In this document: in pieces, positions 8,325 to 17,384 of the stretch | Numbering within the stretch: the first letter of the stretch is position 1 | Layout: every line of letters begins with the position of its first letter | From: an uncultured bacterium | GTDB lineage: Bacteria; Bacillota; Clostridia; Lachnospirales; Lachnospiraceae | DNA length: 44,747 nucleotides | Direction of reading: 5' to 3' | Assembly: GCA_947651225.1 (NCBI GenBank) | Contig: CANSYK010000025.1 | Coordinates: 1-44,747, forward strand | Notes under the pieces: model-generated | Seen by the model: only the letters and a program-made list of their open reading frames with translations | Databases searched by the model: none | Told to the model about the DNA's origin: nothing | Program-made: the position numbers and the translations under genes

Positions 8325-9059
8325 ATGGCAGAAGAATTATTTAAAAAGAAAATTTCCAGAGAAGAGAGGATATATGTAGAAGCATTGGAGCTGCAAAAGG
8401 CGGTTTCCTGTGTTCTGCGTTTTGAAAATAAAGTATCGGCACTAAAAAGCGCAGCAAGAAAATTTCAAAAGCTGGAAGATTATAAGGATGCAAAAACACA
8501 TATGGAGGAATGCCGTGCCGAAGCTGCAAAAGTGGCAGAAGAGGGTATCAGAGAGGTTTTTGAAGAGGCTGTCAGAAGAGAAGAACAGGCAAAAAGTAAA
8601 AGTGATTATGTAGATGCGCTGACCGAGTTTAAACGTGTTTCCAGAAAAGGGAATTATGCGGAGGAAGCAAAGGAACATATCCGTATGTGTAAACGCAGAA
8701 TTGCCCGTTTGGAAACTTATGCCGTTTGGAAAAGGAGATTTAAGGTGTTGGCAGTGGTGGTAATTTGTGCCTTTATACTGACCCGTACACCGCTGTATCC
8801 GTTTGCCAAAGGATATGTCCACCAGCAGATGGGGGAATATAAAGCAGCACTTGCAAATTATAAGCAGTCCAGGATTTCCTGGACGAGGGATTTGGAAGGA
8901 GTCTGCTATTACAAGATGGGGATGGATAAGTTATTGCAGGGAAACAAGGAGGAAGCCCTGAAACTATTGCATAAAGCAAAGAAAAGGGGAAATTTTAAAG
9001 CAAAAAAAGAGTACAGGAAATTGAAAAGGGAAATGGATTCCGGGGAGCAGGCGTTTTAA
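8325..9059 (+). CDS. Membrane-anchored helical/TPR-like protein, unrecognised
   Basis: The 244-residue product has a charged, helical N-terminal half (residues 1-135) with TPR-like spacing (FQKLEDYKDAKTHMEECRAEA and, later, EFKRVSRKGNYAEEAKEHIRMCK). One hydrophobic segment (about 139-156, VLAVVVICAFIL) is followed by a second TPR-like region (GEYKAALANYKQSR; YYKMGMDKLLQGNKEEALKLL). There is no signal peptide, so it is probably cytosolic N-terminus, one membrane span, then a repeat domain outside. The reverse topology is possible. GGAGG nine bases upstream supports the start, and a consensus promoter lies in the end of the kinase gene. I do not recognise the family. A scaffolding or chaperone-like role would be a guess. 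Confidence 0.75.
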   Translation: MAEELFKKKISREERIYVEALELQKAVSCVLRFENKVSALKSAARKFQKLEDYKDAKTHMEECRAEAAKVAEEGIREVFEEAVRREEQAKSKSDYVDALTEFKRVSRKGNYAEEAKEHIRMCKRRIARLETYAVWKRRFKVLAVVVICAFILTRTPLYPFAKGYVHQQMGEYKAALANYKQSRISWTRDLEGVCYYKMGMDKLLQGNKEEALKLLHKAKKRGNFKAKKEYRKLKREMDSGEQAF

Positions 9060-9141
9060 GAATATTTGTGAAAGAATGAACACAAAGGCAAAATCTGCCA
9101 TAAAAATAGTATAGAGAAAGTGATTGGAGGAAAGAAAACAT

Positions 9142-10962
9142 ATGTGTGGAATTGTAGGATATACAGGGAAGGAGTCAGTGACAGACCAGCTTTTGAATTC
9201 TTTGGAACTTTTAGAGTACCGTGGTTATGACAGTGCAGGGATAGCGACTTTGAATGGGGAAACGGGCAAGGCAAAACTTCGTAAATGTGCCGGAAGAGTA
9301 AAGGATCTGCGAAAGCTCTGCAAAAAGGATAAAAAGGTTTCTACTTGTGGGATTGGCCATACAAGATGGGCAACACATGGCGGCGTCAGTGATACGAATG
9401 CACATCCGCACCGCAATGGGGATGTTTTGCTGGTACACAATGGTATTGTAGAAAATTATGAAGAATTAAAGGATCATTTTATGCTTCATAAGGAATTAAA
9501 GTCGCAGACGGATACAGAAGTAGTAGCGGCAGTATTGAACCGCTTTTATCATGGAAATCCACATGAGGCAATCAGAGAAACTGTAAAGTATTTAAGAGGG
9601 ACTTTTGCCCTGGTTATTATGTTTTCTGACCAGCCAGATGTGATTTATGCGATCCGCAATGTAAGCCCGATTGTGGCAGCCTATAATGAAAATGGAACAA
9701 TGTTAGCTTCTGATGTGGTTGCGCTTGGTTCATCGGCAAAAAAGTATATGGTTGTGCCGGAATATGTGATTATGGAGCTTCATAAGACGGAAATTAAGTT
9801 GTTTCATCTGGATGGAAAGCCATGTGAAGCAGAGTATATTGATATTGATTGGGATACGACAAGAAGTGGAAAGGGCAGCTATCCATTTTATATGGAGAAA
9901 GAAATTATGGAGCAGCCAGATGCGTTAAAAGCAACAATGGAATCCCGTATAGTAGACGGAAAGATTGATTTGTCTGCAGATGGTGTTCCAGATGAAGTGC
10001 TAAAAGATTGTGAGAGGATTTGTGTTGTTGCCTGCGGCACGGCGATGCACGCCGGACTTGTAGCACAGTCATTGGTGCAGTCTAAATTAAAGATGCATAT
10101 GAGTGTGGAATATGCGTCAGAATTTATGTATGCAGATCCGGTAATTGATGATAAGACATTAGTGCTTGCCATTTCCCAGTCAGGAGAGACGATTGATACT
10201 CTTGAGGCGTTAAAATATGCGAGAAAGCAGGGTGCAAAGAGCATTGCGGTGATTAATGTGAAAGGTTCTTCGATTGCAAGGGAAAGTGACTATGTGATGT
10301 ATACAGCAGCAGGACCAGAGATAGCAGTAGCAAGCACAAAGGCATATACAACACAGTTAATTACGTTGTTTTTGTTAATTGGGCGTATGGCAAAGGTACG
10401 TGGGCTGCTTGATGAGGCTGCAGAAAAGGGATATCTGGAAAATCTGGTGCAGGCACCAGATAAAATGCAGGAGGTGTTAGACCAGAGACAGGACATTCAT
10501 AAAATAGCAAGACAGATGTTAGATGCAAAAGATGCATTTATGATTGGGCGTGGACTGGATTATTCTATTTTGCTGGAAGGTGCTTTAAAACTGAAAGAGG
10601 TTTCTTATATTCATACAGAGGCATATGCTTCTGGAGAGTTAAAGCATGGGACAATTGCACTGATTACAGAAAATACTCCAGTTGTTGCGACGGTTACACA
10701 GACGAAGTTAAAAGACAAGGAGCTGTCTAATATCCGTGAGGTACAGTCCCGTGGTGCAAGCGTCGTATTGATGGTAAAAGATGGATTTGAACTGGCAGAT
10801 GCAGAATATGCAGATGTGTTTACACTTCCGGCGATGGCGGATGAATTTATGGTTTTTCCGGCATCAGCAGCATTGCAGCTTCTGGCATATTATGTTTCCA
10901 TGGATAAAGGGCTGGATGTTGATAAGCCAAGAAATCTGGCAAAGGTTGTGACGGTGGAATAA
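9142..10962 (+). CDS. glmS: Glutamine--fructose-6-phosphate aminotransferase (isomerizing)
   Basis: Cytosolic enzyme making glucosamine-6-phosphate from fructose-6-phosphate and glutamine, the first step to UDP-GlcNAc for peptidoglycan. The 606-residue protein begins MCGIVGYTG. After Met removal, Cys becomes the N-terminal nucleophile of the glutaminase domain, which fixes the start. The frame is open six codons further (TTG), but that would bury the cysteine. Two SIS domains follow, with SQSGETIDTLEA and the conserved C-terminus KPRNLAKVVTVE. GGAGG lies 11 bases upstream. The upstream gap is only 82 bases and has no room for a glmS ribozyme, so control must differ from the Bacillus model. 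Confidence 0.97.
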   Translation: MCGIVGYTGKESVTDQLLNSLELLEYRGYDSAGIATLNGETGKAKLRKCAGRVKDLRKLCKKDKKVSTCGIGHTRWATHGGVSDTNAHPHRNGDVLLVHNGIVENYEELKDHFMLHKELKSQTDTEVVAAVLNRFYHGNPHEAIRETVKYLRGTFALVIMFSDQPDVIYAIRNVSPIVAAYNENGTMLASDVVALGSSAKKYMVVPEYVIMELHKTEIKLFHLDGKPCEAEYIDIDWDTTRSGKGSYPFYMEKEIMEQPDALKATMESRIVDGKIDLSADGVPDEVLKDCERICVVACGTAMHAGLVAQSLVQSKLKMHMSVEYASEFMYADPVIDDKTLVLAISQSGETIDTLEALKYARKQGAKSIAVINVKGSSIARESDYVMYTAAGPEIAVASTKAYTTQLITLFLLIGRMAKVRGLLDEAAEKGYLENLVQAPDKMQEVLDQRQDIHKIARQMLDAKDAFMIGRGLDYSILLEGALKLKEVSYIHTEAYASGELKHGTIALITENTPVVATVTQTKLKDKELSNIREVQSRGASVVLMVKDGFELADAEYADVFTLPAMADEFMVFPASAALQLLAYYVSMDKGLDVDKPRNLAKVVTVE

Positions 10963-10983
10963 ATTGCCTGGGAGGGGAATAGA

Positions 10984-11289
10984 TTGAGCAAAGAATATGA
11001 ATTTGAAGAAACAATGGTGACCTTGACGGACGAAGATGGTCAGGATCGTGATTTTTATATTGATGAAATCTACGAAGTGGGGAAAAAACTCTATGCTGCC
11101 CTGATTCCGGGAGATGTGGAAAATGTAGAGGAATATTATGTTTTTCGCTTGAAAGATCTTGGCGGGGATGATTTTGAGTTAGAAGATATTGATGACGAGG
11201 AAGAATACGATGCGGCTGCAGATGCTTATGAAGAATGTCTTGATACCAGGGCATGGAATATGACCTTTGAGGGAGAAAATGAAAATTAA
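10984..11289 (+). CDS. DUF1292 family protein
   Basis: Small acidic protein of 101 residues of the DUF1292 family, widespread in Firmicutes and of unknown function. Family features are the opening strand pattern TMVTLTDEDGQDRDFYIDEIYEVGKKLYAAL and the later EEYYVFRLKD. An acidic tail (DFELEDIDDEEEYDAAADAYEE) follows. Translation starts at TTG, six bases after a GGAGGGG site. No ATG lies near that site, so the unusual start codon is likely real. The end overlaps the trpF start by 11 bases, which suggests translational coupling of these two otherwise unrelated genes, probably in a glmS-DUF1292-trpF transcript. Confidence 0.88.
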   Translation: MSKEYEFEETMVTLTDEDGQDRDFYIDEIYEVGKKLYAALIPGDVENVEEYYVFRLKDLGGDDFELEDIDDEEEYDAAADAYEECLDTRAWNMTFEGENEN

Positions 11290-11887
11290 AATTTGTGGTT
11301 TGACAAAAGTAGAAGAGGCGGCGTATTTGAATCAGTATCAGGTGGATTTTGCGGGCTTTGTTCTGTTTTTTCCGAAAAGTAAAAGAAATAATACATTAGG
11401 GCAGGCTGAAAAAATTGCTCTGTTACTGGATGATTCTATCAAAAGGGTTGCGGTTGTAGTTTCTCCTTCTCTGGAAGAAATCAGGGAAATAGAAGCTTCC
11501 TGCGCCCGGTTTGATTATATTCAGATTCATGGGGCTCTTTCCGAAGAATTGTTAGAGCAGATTCAACTGCCTGTTTTAAGAGCTTTTAATGTTACAGATA
11601 TAGATAGTTATCCCATTTACCATGCGTCAAGTCAGGTTGCTGGTTATGTTTTTGATGCGGCAGAACCAGGAAGCGGCAAGACGTTTGACTGGAATCTTGT
11701 AAAAAAAGTTCCCCGGGATGAGAAAATTTTTTTGCTGGCTGGTGGGCTTCATGCCGGAAATGTCAGTGAGGCAGCAGCACTCTGTCCGGATGGGGTGGAT
11801 GTTTCTTCTGGTGTGGAATATGATGACAGACCAGGGAAAGATCCAGAGAAAATCCGGCAGTTCGTGCAGAACTGCCGCAGAATCTGA
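11279..11887 (+). CDS. trpF: Phosphoribosylanthranilate isomerase
   Basis: Tryptophan-pathway enzyme converting N-(5-phosphoribosyl)anthranilate to CdRP. The 202-residue TIM barrel starts MKIKICGLT with the catalytic cysteine (Cys6). It carries FVLFFPKSKRN and VAVVVSPS, and ends with the phosphate-binding LLAGGLHAGNV and GVDVSSGVE segments. The start overlaps the end of the DUF1292 gene, with GAGGGAG just upstream. Unlike the other trp genes it sits before the T-box promoter, so it should escape tryptophan attenuation by that leader. trpC and trpB in the main operon are separated by a gap where trpF lies in many operons. The product completes the pathway from chorismate to tryptophan in this window. 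Confidence 0.95.
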   Translation: MKIKICGLTKVEEAAYLNQYQVDFAGFVLFFPKSKRNNTLGQAEKIALLLDDSIKRVAVVVSPSLEEIREIEASCARFDYIQIHGALSEELLEQIQLPVLRAFNVTDIDSYPIYHASSQVAGYVFDAAEPGSGKTFDWNLVKKVPRDEKIFLLAGGLHAGNVSEAAALCPDGVDVSSGVEYDDRPGKDPEKIRQFVQNCRRI

Positions 11888-11895
11888 AAAAATAC

Positions 11896-11923
11896 TTGAC
11901 AAAAAGAAAGTGCAGAGTATAAT
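11896..11923 (+). promoter_or_regulatory. Consensus promoter of the trp operon
   Basis: TTGACA (11896-11901) and TATAAT (11918-11923), both perfect consensus, are 16 bases apart, directly after the trpF stop. Transcription should begin near 11930 at the start of the T-box leader. A strong constitutive promoter followed by an RNA switch is the usual T-box design. Confidence 0.85.
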
Positions 11924-11929
11924 AGTATG

Positions 11930-12232
11930 CATGATTACAATTTCATATGAAACCGTTGAAGTGGAGATAACGATAAAAGATGCGCTTCCAGAGAGCAGGG
12001 ATGGTGGAAACCTGTAGAGATGCAGTTTATCAAATGGACCACGGAGGGCATGGTCAAAGGACTTTTTGTCTGAGTATTCCATGACGTGCGGGCATACGTT
12101 AGTTGCCGGAAATATGTTTGTATTTCGCTAAGAGTGTGGGAAACCATGAAGCAAGGTGGCACCGCGGATAATTTTCTGAATTAACCGTCCTTGACTGATA
12201 TAGTATAGTCTGTATTGGTCAGGGACTTTTTT
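11930..12232 (+). promoter_or_regulatory. T-box riboswitch leader with a Trp (UGG) specifier
   Basis: Untranslated leader that senses uncharged tRNA-Trp. Visible parts are the stem I AG bulge (AGAGAG, near 11991) and distal loop GGTGGAAACC. The 3' side of stem I has a likely specifier TGG at 12035-12037. The conserved T-box AAGGTGGCACCGCGG (12153-12167) pairs with the tRNA acceptor end. A terminator hairpin with U-tract closes the leader. The UGG assignment fits the trpEGDCBA genes directly downstream. The exact specifier register comes from reading by eye, not from a covariance model. Confidence 0.88.
12187..12232 (+). terminator. T-box attenuator terminator
   Basis: Arms GTCCTTGACT (12187-12196) and GGTCAGGGAC (12217-12226) pair with two G-U wobbles and run into TTTTTT. 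The 5' arm follows the T-box sequence, so binding of uncharged tRNA and formation of the antiterminator would prevent this hairpin. Confidence 0.85.
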
Positions 12233-12281
12233 GTGTGATAGAAAGCCATGGCATACAGGCATGGAAAAGGAGGCAGAAGTT

Positions 12282-13739
12282 GTGATTACATTACAAGAAG
12301 CAAAGGAACTGGCAGAAGGTTACAAGGTTGTTCCAATTAGCAAAGAGATTATGGCGGATATTAAGACGCCAATGGAGGTGCTGCGCATCTTAAAGGGAGT
12401 CAGCAAGCATTGTTATATGCTGGAAAGTGTTGAAAATCAGGAAAAATGGGGACGTTACACTTTTTTAGGGTATGAGCCGAAGATGGAAGTTACCTGTATG
12501 AATGGGCAAATGACAATCCGAAATGGAAAAGAAACTACTAAAGTGGTAAAACACCCTGGTGAGAGTATTAAGGAAATTCTAAAAGAATATACCAGTCCAA
12601 GGGTGGATGGGCTTCCGACTTTTACTGGCGGACTGGTGGGATACTTTTCTTATGATTATATTAAGTACAGTGAACCAAAGCTGAATTTAGATGCAGCAGA
12701 TGAAGAAGGGTTTAAAGATGTGGATTTGATGTTGTTTGATAAGGTAATTGCATTTGACAACTTTCATCAGAAAATATTTGTGATTGCAAATGCCAGAACA
12801 GAAAATCTGGAAGAAGAATATAACCACTGTATCGAAGAAATTGATAAAATTATCTCACTGATTACCAATGGTGTTCCGGTGGATGTAGTGCCAGGAAAGA
12901 TTACTTCAGACTTCCGTTCGCTATTTTCGGAAGAAGAATATTGTAAGATGGTGGAAAAGGCAAAGCATTATATTTATGAAGGTGATATTTTTCAGGTAGT
13001 GCTTTCCAATCGCCTGGAAGCTGATTACGAAGGAAGCCTTTTAAATGCGTACCGTTTGCTTCGCACAATTAATCCTTCACCATATATGTTTTATTTTAGC
13101 AGTGATGATATGGAGGTAGCGGGGGCTTCACCAGAGACATTAGTAAAATTAGACAATGGCACATTGCATACGTTTCCGTTAGCAGGAACACGCCCAAGAG
13201 GTGGAAGCAAGGAAGAGGATGACTGTCTGGAAAAAGAATTGTTAGCAGATGAAAAAGAGTGTTCGGAACATAACATGTTGGTAGATTTAGGGCGAAATGA
13301 TTTAGGGAAAATTAGTAAATTTGGTACTGTTGAGGTAGAAAGTTATATGGAAATCTTAAAGTATTCACATGTAATGCATATTGGTTCTACGGTAAAGGGT
13401 ACGATACAAGAAGAAAGGGGAAGTCTGGATGCTGTGGATGCGGTGCTTCCGGCAGGGACACTTTCTGGTGCTCCGAAAATTCGTGCCATGGAAATTATTA
13501 ATGAATTGGAAAATAACAAACGTGGTATCTATGGCGGTGCAATTGGATATGTCGATTTTACTGGAAATCTGGATACCTGTATTGCTATTCGCACAGCATA
13601 TAAGAAAAATGGAAAAGTGTTTGTTCGTTCTGGCGCTGGAATTGTTGCAGACAGTGTGCCGGAAAATGAGTATAGGGAATGTATTAATAAGGCAAAAGCA
13701 GTAATGAGTGCGGTTGAACAGGGACAGGAGGTGATGTAA
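12282..13739 (+). CDS. trpE: Anthranilate synthase component I
   Basis: Large subunit of anthranilate synthase (chorismate to anthranilate, with ammonia supplied by TrpG). The product has 485 residues starting at GTG. AAGGAGG eight bases upstream decides this, since the ATG at 12261 precedes that site. The N-terminal half carries the tryptophan-feedback LES motif (CYMLESVE), so allosteric inhibition is probably retained. The chorismate-binding domain has FPLAGTRPRG, DLGRNDLGK, LPAGTLSGAPKIRAMEII and the C-terminal IRTAYKKNGKVFVRSGAGIVADSVPE. The frame lies under T-box control. The stop is one base before the trpG start, implying coupled translation of the two subunits. Confidence 0.97.
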   Translation: MITLQEAKELAEGYKVVPISKEIMADIKTPMEVLRILKGVSKHCYMLESVENQEKWGRYTFLGYEPKMEVTCMNGQMTIRNGKETTKVVKHPGESIKEILKEYTSPRVDGLPTFTGGLVGYFSYDYIKYSEPKLNLDAADEEGFKDVDLMLFDKVIAFDNFHQKIFVIANARTENLEEEYNHCIEEIDKIISLITNGVPVDVVPGKITSDFRSLFSEEEYCKMVEKAKHYIYEGDIFQVVLSNRLEADYEGSLLNAYRLLRTINPSPYMFYFSSDDMEVAGASPETLVKLDNGTLHTFPLAGTRPRGGSKEEDDCLEKELLADEKECSEHNMLVDLGRNDLGKISKFGTVEVESYMEILKYSHVMHIGSTVKGTIQEERGSLDAVDAVLPAGTLSGAPKIRAMEIINELENNKRGIYGGAIGYVDFTGNLDTCIAIRTAYKKNGKVFVRSGAGIVADSVPENEYRECINKAKAVMSAVEQGQEVM

Positions 13740-13740
13740 G

Positions 13741-14319
13741 ATGGTTATTTTAATTGATAATTATGATAGTTTTTCGCATAATCTGTACCAGCTTGTGGGG
13801 AGTATTCAGCCTGATATCAAGGTAGTTCGTAATGATGCATATACACCAGAAGAGTTAGAACAGATGAAACCATCCCGCATTATTCTTTCACCAGGACCGG
13901 GAAAGCCGCAGGATGCAGGAATTTGTGAAGATGTAATAAAGCATTTTAAGGGAAAAGTGCCGATTTTGGGGGTCTGTCTGGGTCATCAGGCGATTTGTGA
14001 AGTATTTGGCGCAACGGTATCTTATGCAAAAGAGTTAATGCATGGGAAAATGTCTGTTGTACGTTTAAAAGAAGACTGCAGGCTGTTTCAGGGAATTGGA
14101 ACAGAAGCAGAAGTCGCAAGATATCATTCCCTGATTGCATTAAAAGATACCATCCCGGACTGTCTTGAAGTTACGGCAGTGACAGAGGATGGAGAGATTA
14201 TGGCAGTTCAACACAAAGAATATGAGATTTATGGATTACAATTTCATCCAGAGTCTATTTTGACACCAGAGGGAAAAGTCATGGTAGAAAATTTTCTTAG
14301 AGGGGGGAGGAGAGATTGA
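13741..14319 (+). CDS. trpG: Anthranilate synthase component II (glutamine amidotransferase)
   Basis: Class I glutamine amidotransferase of 192 residues that supplies ammonia to TrpE. The opening MVILIDNYDSFSHNL, the oxyanion region PGPGKPQDAG (51-60), the nucleophile Cys79 in GVCLGHQAI, and His169/Glu171 in QFHPESILTPEG complete the catalytic triad. It begins one base after trpE and ends three bases before trpD. The protein is a free TrpG rather than a TrpG-TrpD fusion. PabA-like dual use in folate synthesis cannot be excluded from sequence, but the operon makes TrpG the natural call. Confidence 0.96.
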   Translation: MVILIDNYDSFSHNLYQLVGSIQPDIKVVRNDAYTPEELEQMKPSRIILSPGPGKPQDAGICEDVIKHFKGKVPILGVCLGHQAICEVFGATVSYAKELMHGKMSVVRLKEDCRLFQGIGTEAEVARYHSLIALKDTIPDCLEVTAVTEDGEIMAVQHKEYEIYGLQFHPESILTPEGKVMVENFLRGGRRD

Positions 14320-14322
14320 AAA

Positions 14323-15354
14323 ATGATTAAAGAAGCGATTAGCAGTTTGATAAAAGGAAATAACTTAGAAGATAAACGGATGGAGCAGGTTATCAATGAA
14401 ATTATGACAGGAGAGGCTACAGATGCACAAAAGGCAGCTTTTTTGACGGCATTGGCGGTGAAAGGGGAAACGGTAGAAGAAATTGCGGCTGCTGTAAGAG
14501 TGATGCACAAGCATTGTGTAGAATTTCATAATGATAAAGATGCATTGGAGATTGTGGGTACTGGTGGGGATGGTTCCAATACATTTAATATTTCTACTCT
14601 TTCAGCGATTGTGACATCAGCTGCGGGATATCGTGTAGCAAAACATGGAAACCGTGCCGCAAGCAGTAAGTGTGGTACGGCGGATTGTCTGGAAGCACTT
14701 GGCGTAAAGATTGATGCAGAAGTGCCAATAAGTGAAAAAAGCCTGGAAGAGTTAAATCTCTGCTTTCTGTTTGCGCAGAAATATCATCCGGCAATGCGCT
14801 TTGTAGGAGCTGTCCGTAAAGAAATTGGGATTCGTACTTTATTTAATATTTTAGGACCGCTTTCTAATCCAGCAGGAACAACACAGATGCTTTTAGGTGT
14901 TTTTGGTAAAGGGCTTGTGGAACAGCAGGCACATGTACTTGCTAATCTGGGAGTAAAGCGTGCCATGGTTGTTCATGGGTTAGACTGCATGGATGAGATT
15001 TCACTTAGCGCACCGACTTTTGTTTGTGAGATGCGGAACGGAGAATTTAAGACTTATGAAATCACACCGGAGCAGTTTGGATTGAATCGCTGTAAAAAAG
15101 AGGATTTAGTTGGTGGAAATCCAGAGGAAAACGCAAAGATTACGTTGGATATCCTTTCTGGAAAGACAGGAGCAAAGTTTGATGCCGTTGTCTTAAATGC
15201 TGGAGCGGCGATTTATATTGCGGATGGAAAGATTACAATAGAAGAGGGAATAGAAAAGGCAAAAGAGGCTCTTTTTAGCGGGAGGGCAAAAGAGAAGCTT
15301 GAAAAGTTTGTTGCTAAAACAAACACGCATATATTTGCGGGCAGAATGGAGTAA
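14323..15354 (+). CDS. trpD: Anthranilate phosphoribosyltransferase
   Basis: Cytosolic enzyme transferring phosphoribose from PRPP to anthranilate. The 343-residue sequence has the PRPP-binding loop [14 protein letters not shown] (79-92), KHGNRAASS (107-115) and the anthranilate-site segment [27 protein letters not shown]. These are hallmark motifs, and the length is standard. The start is three bases after trpG, with the GGGGGGAGGAGA-rich end of trpG giving the ribosome site. trpC follows four bases after the stop. No odd residues were noticed. Confidence 0.96.
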   Translation: MIKEAISSLIKGNNLEDKRMEQVINEIMTGEATDAQKAAFLTALAVKGETVEEIAAAVRVMHKHCVEFHNDKDALEIVGTGGDGSNTFNISTLSAIVTSAAGYRVAKHGNRAASSKCGTADCLEALGVKIDAEVPISEKSLEELNLCFLFAQKYHPAMRFVGAVRKEIGIRTLFNILGPLSNPAGTTQMLLGVFGKGLVEQQAHVLANLGVKRAMVVHGLDCMDEISLSAPTFVCEMRNGEFKTYEITPEQFGLNRCKKEDLVGGNPEENAKITLDILSGKTGAKFDAVVLNAGAAIYIADGKITIEEGIEKAKEALFSGRAKEKLEKFVAKTNTHIFAGRME

Positions 15355-15358
15355 AAAG

Positions 15359-16147
15359 ATGGATATTTTAGACGAGATTGCTCAAAAGACAAGGGAACGC
15401 CTTGTTCTTTGTAAAGAGCTAAAAACATTGGAGCAGGTAAAGGAAGAAGCCCTTGCGATGGACTGTAATACAGGATTTCCGTTTGAAGAGGCATTGAAAA
15501 AGAAAGGAGTTTCTTTTATCTGTGAGGTTAAAAAGGCGTCACCTTCTAAGGGGGTGATAGCAAAAGAATTTCCTTATGTAGAAATTGCAAAAATGTATGA
15601 AGAGGCAGGAGCCAGCGCAGTTTCTGTATTGACAGAACCATATTATTTTCAGGGCGCAAATCAGTATTTGACAGAGATTCACGATGCTGTAACGCTTCCG
15701 CTTTTGCGAAAAGATTTTACGGTAGATGAATATATGATTTATGAAGCCAAGGTAATTGGTGCTTCTGCGGCACTTTTAATCTGTTCTTTATTGGATGGGA
15801 GCGTTTTAAAAAATTATATTAAAATTGCGGATAAACTTGGGTTAACAGCATTAGTGGAGGCTCATAATGAAGAAGAGGTCAGGCAGGCAGTAACGGCAGG
15901 CGCCCGTGTGATTGGTGTAAATAACCGTGATTTAAGAACATTTACAGTGGATATTAAAAACAGTATACGGCTGCGAAAGCTTGTACCAGGGGAAATTCTA
16001 TTTGTTTCAGAAAGCGGCATACGTACGGCAGAGGATATCAAAGAATTGGCTGAGAATCATGTAAATGCGGCTTTGATTGGTGAAACAATGATGCGTTCAG
16101 GCAATATAAAAGTAACATTGGCAGAAATGATAAAGAACGGTCAATAA
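15359..16147 (+). CDS. trpC: Indole-3-glycerol-phosphate synthase
   Basis: TIM-barrel enzyme closing the indole ring (CdRP to indole-3-glycerol phosphate). The 262-residue protein carries the expected active-site residues. They are Glu56/Lys58 in CEVKKASPSKG, Lys118 in LLRKDF, Glu167 in LVEAHN and Asn188 in GVNNRDL, and the phosphate-binding SESGI lies near the C-terminus. It is a stand-alone TrpC, not a TrpC-TrpF fusion; trpF lies upstream of the promoter. The start comes four bases after trpD, with GGAG just upstream. An open extension of 20 codons into trpD is rejected because MDILDEIAQKTRERL is the normal N-terminus. The 52-base gap before trpB contains nothing recognisable. Confidence 0.96.
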   Translation: MDILDEIAQKTRERLVLCKELKTLEQVKEEALAMDCNTGFPFEEALKKKGVSFICEVKKASPSKGVIAKEFPYVEIAKMYEEAGASAVSVLTEPYYFQGANQYLTEIHDAVTLPLLRKDFTVDEYMIYEAKVIGASAALLICSLLDGSVLKNYIKIADKLGLTALVEAHNEEEVRQAVTAGARVIGVNNRDLRTFTVDIKNSIRLRKLVPGEILFVSESGIRTAEDIKELAENHVNAALIGETMMRSGNIKVTLAEMIKNGQ

Positions 16148-16199
16148 TTTAACAGGGTAAATGGTTGGCAGTTCTGAAAGATTGGAATGAGGTGAAAGA

Positions 16200-17384
16200 A
16201 TGAGTGCAGGAAGATTTGGAAAGCATGGGGGACAGTATATACCGGAAACTTTGATGAATGAGATTCATAGTTTGGAAGCTGCTTATGAGCGTTATAAAAA
16301 TGATGCAGAATTTGTTGCGGAGTTAGATAAACTGAACCGTGAATATGCAGGGCGTCCATCACTTTTATATTATGCAGAGAAAATGACAAAAGCGCTTAAA
16401 GGAGCAAAAATCTATTTTAAGCGTGAAGATTTGAACCATACCGGTTCACATAAAATTAATAATGTCTTAGGTCAGGTGCTTTTGGCTAAAAAGATGGGCA
16501 AGACCAGAGTAATTGCAGAGACAGGCGCTGGTCAGCATGGTGTAGCAACGGCAACGGCAGCAGCCCTCCTTGACATGGAATGTGAAATTTTTATGGGAAA
16601 AGAAGATACCGTTCGTCAGGCATTAAATGTCTATCGTATGGAACTGCTTGGAGCAAAGGTACATCCGGTAGAAAGCGGAACAAAGACATTAAAAGATGCT
16701 GTAAATGCCTGCATGGGAGAATGGACGGCCAGGGTAAATGATACACTTTATGTGCTTGGCTCTGTAATGGGGCCACATCCATTTCCAACAATCGTACGTG
16801 ATTTTCAGAGCATTATCAGCAAAGAATCCCGTGCGCAGATTCTTGAAATGGAGGGAAGGCTTCCTGATGTTGTAATGGCATGTGTTGGCGGCGGAAGCAA
16901 TGCAATTGGCTCTTTTTATGAATTTATCGAAGACAAAGATGTGCGGTTGATTGGCTGTGAGGCAGCAGGACATGGCGTGGATACGGATAAGACGGCGGCC
17001 ACTATGGCAGTCGGGACAGAGGGGGTCTTTCATGGTATGAAATCCTATTTCTGCCAGAATGAATATGGACAGATTGCACCAGTCTATTCTATTTCTGCGG
17101 GACTGGATTATCCAGGAGTTGGGCCAGAGCATGCCTATCTAAAAGATATCGGAAGGGCGGAATATGTTCCGGTTACAGATGAAGAGGCTGTGAGGGCATT
17201 TGAATATATTGCAAGAGAAGAGGGCATTATTGCGGCTATTGAAAGTTCCCATGCAGTGGCACATCTGATGAAAATTGCACCAGAGATGAGAAAAGACCAG
17301 ATTATTATCTGTACTCTTTCCGGCCGCGGGGATAAGGATGTGGCAGCAATAGCAAGATACAGGGGGATTGATTTACATGAGTAG
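16200..17384 (+). CDS. trpB: Tryptophan synthase beta chain
   Basis: PLP-dependent beta subunit joining indole with serine. The 394-residue, TrpB1-type protein has the PLP lysine in HTGSHKINN (Lys85), the phosphate-binding [19 protein letters not shown] and the C-terminal [20 protein letters not shown] precedes the ATG. The stop overlaps the trpA start by eight bases (CATGAGTAG), a classic sign of coupled alpha/beta synthesis. No sequence oddity was seen. It is the enzyme's indole-consuming half, working with TrpA through an intersubunit tunnel. Confidence 0.97.
   Translation: MSAGRFGKHGGQYIPETLMNEIHSLEAAYERYKNDAEFVAELDKLNREYAGRPSLLYYAEKMTKALKGAKIYFKREDLNHTGSHKINNVLGQVLLAKKMGKTRVIAETGAGQHGVATATAAALLDMECEIFMGKEDTVRQALNVYRMELLGAKVHPVESGTKTLKDAVNACMGEWTARVNDTLYVLGSVMGPHPFPTIVRDFQSIISKESRAQILEMEGRLPDVVMACVGGGSNAIGSFYEFIEDKDVRLIGCEAAGHGVDTDKTAATMAVGTEGVFHGMKSYFCQNEYGQIAPVYSISAGLDYPGVGPEHAYLKDIGRAEYVPVTDEEAVRAFEYIAREEGIIAAIESSHAVAHLMKIAPEMRKDQIIICTLSGRGDKDVAAIARYRGIDLHE

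Noticed and set aside
9060-9141. glmS ribozyme before glmS
   Set aside because: The gap is only 82 bases and lacks the core sequences and pseudoknot arms; the real ribozyme needs more room.
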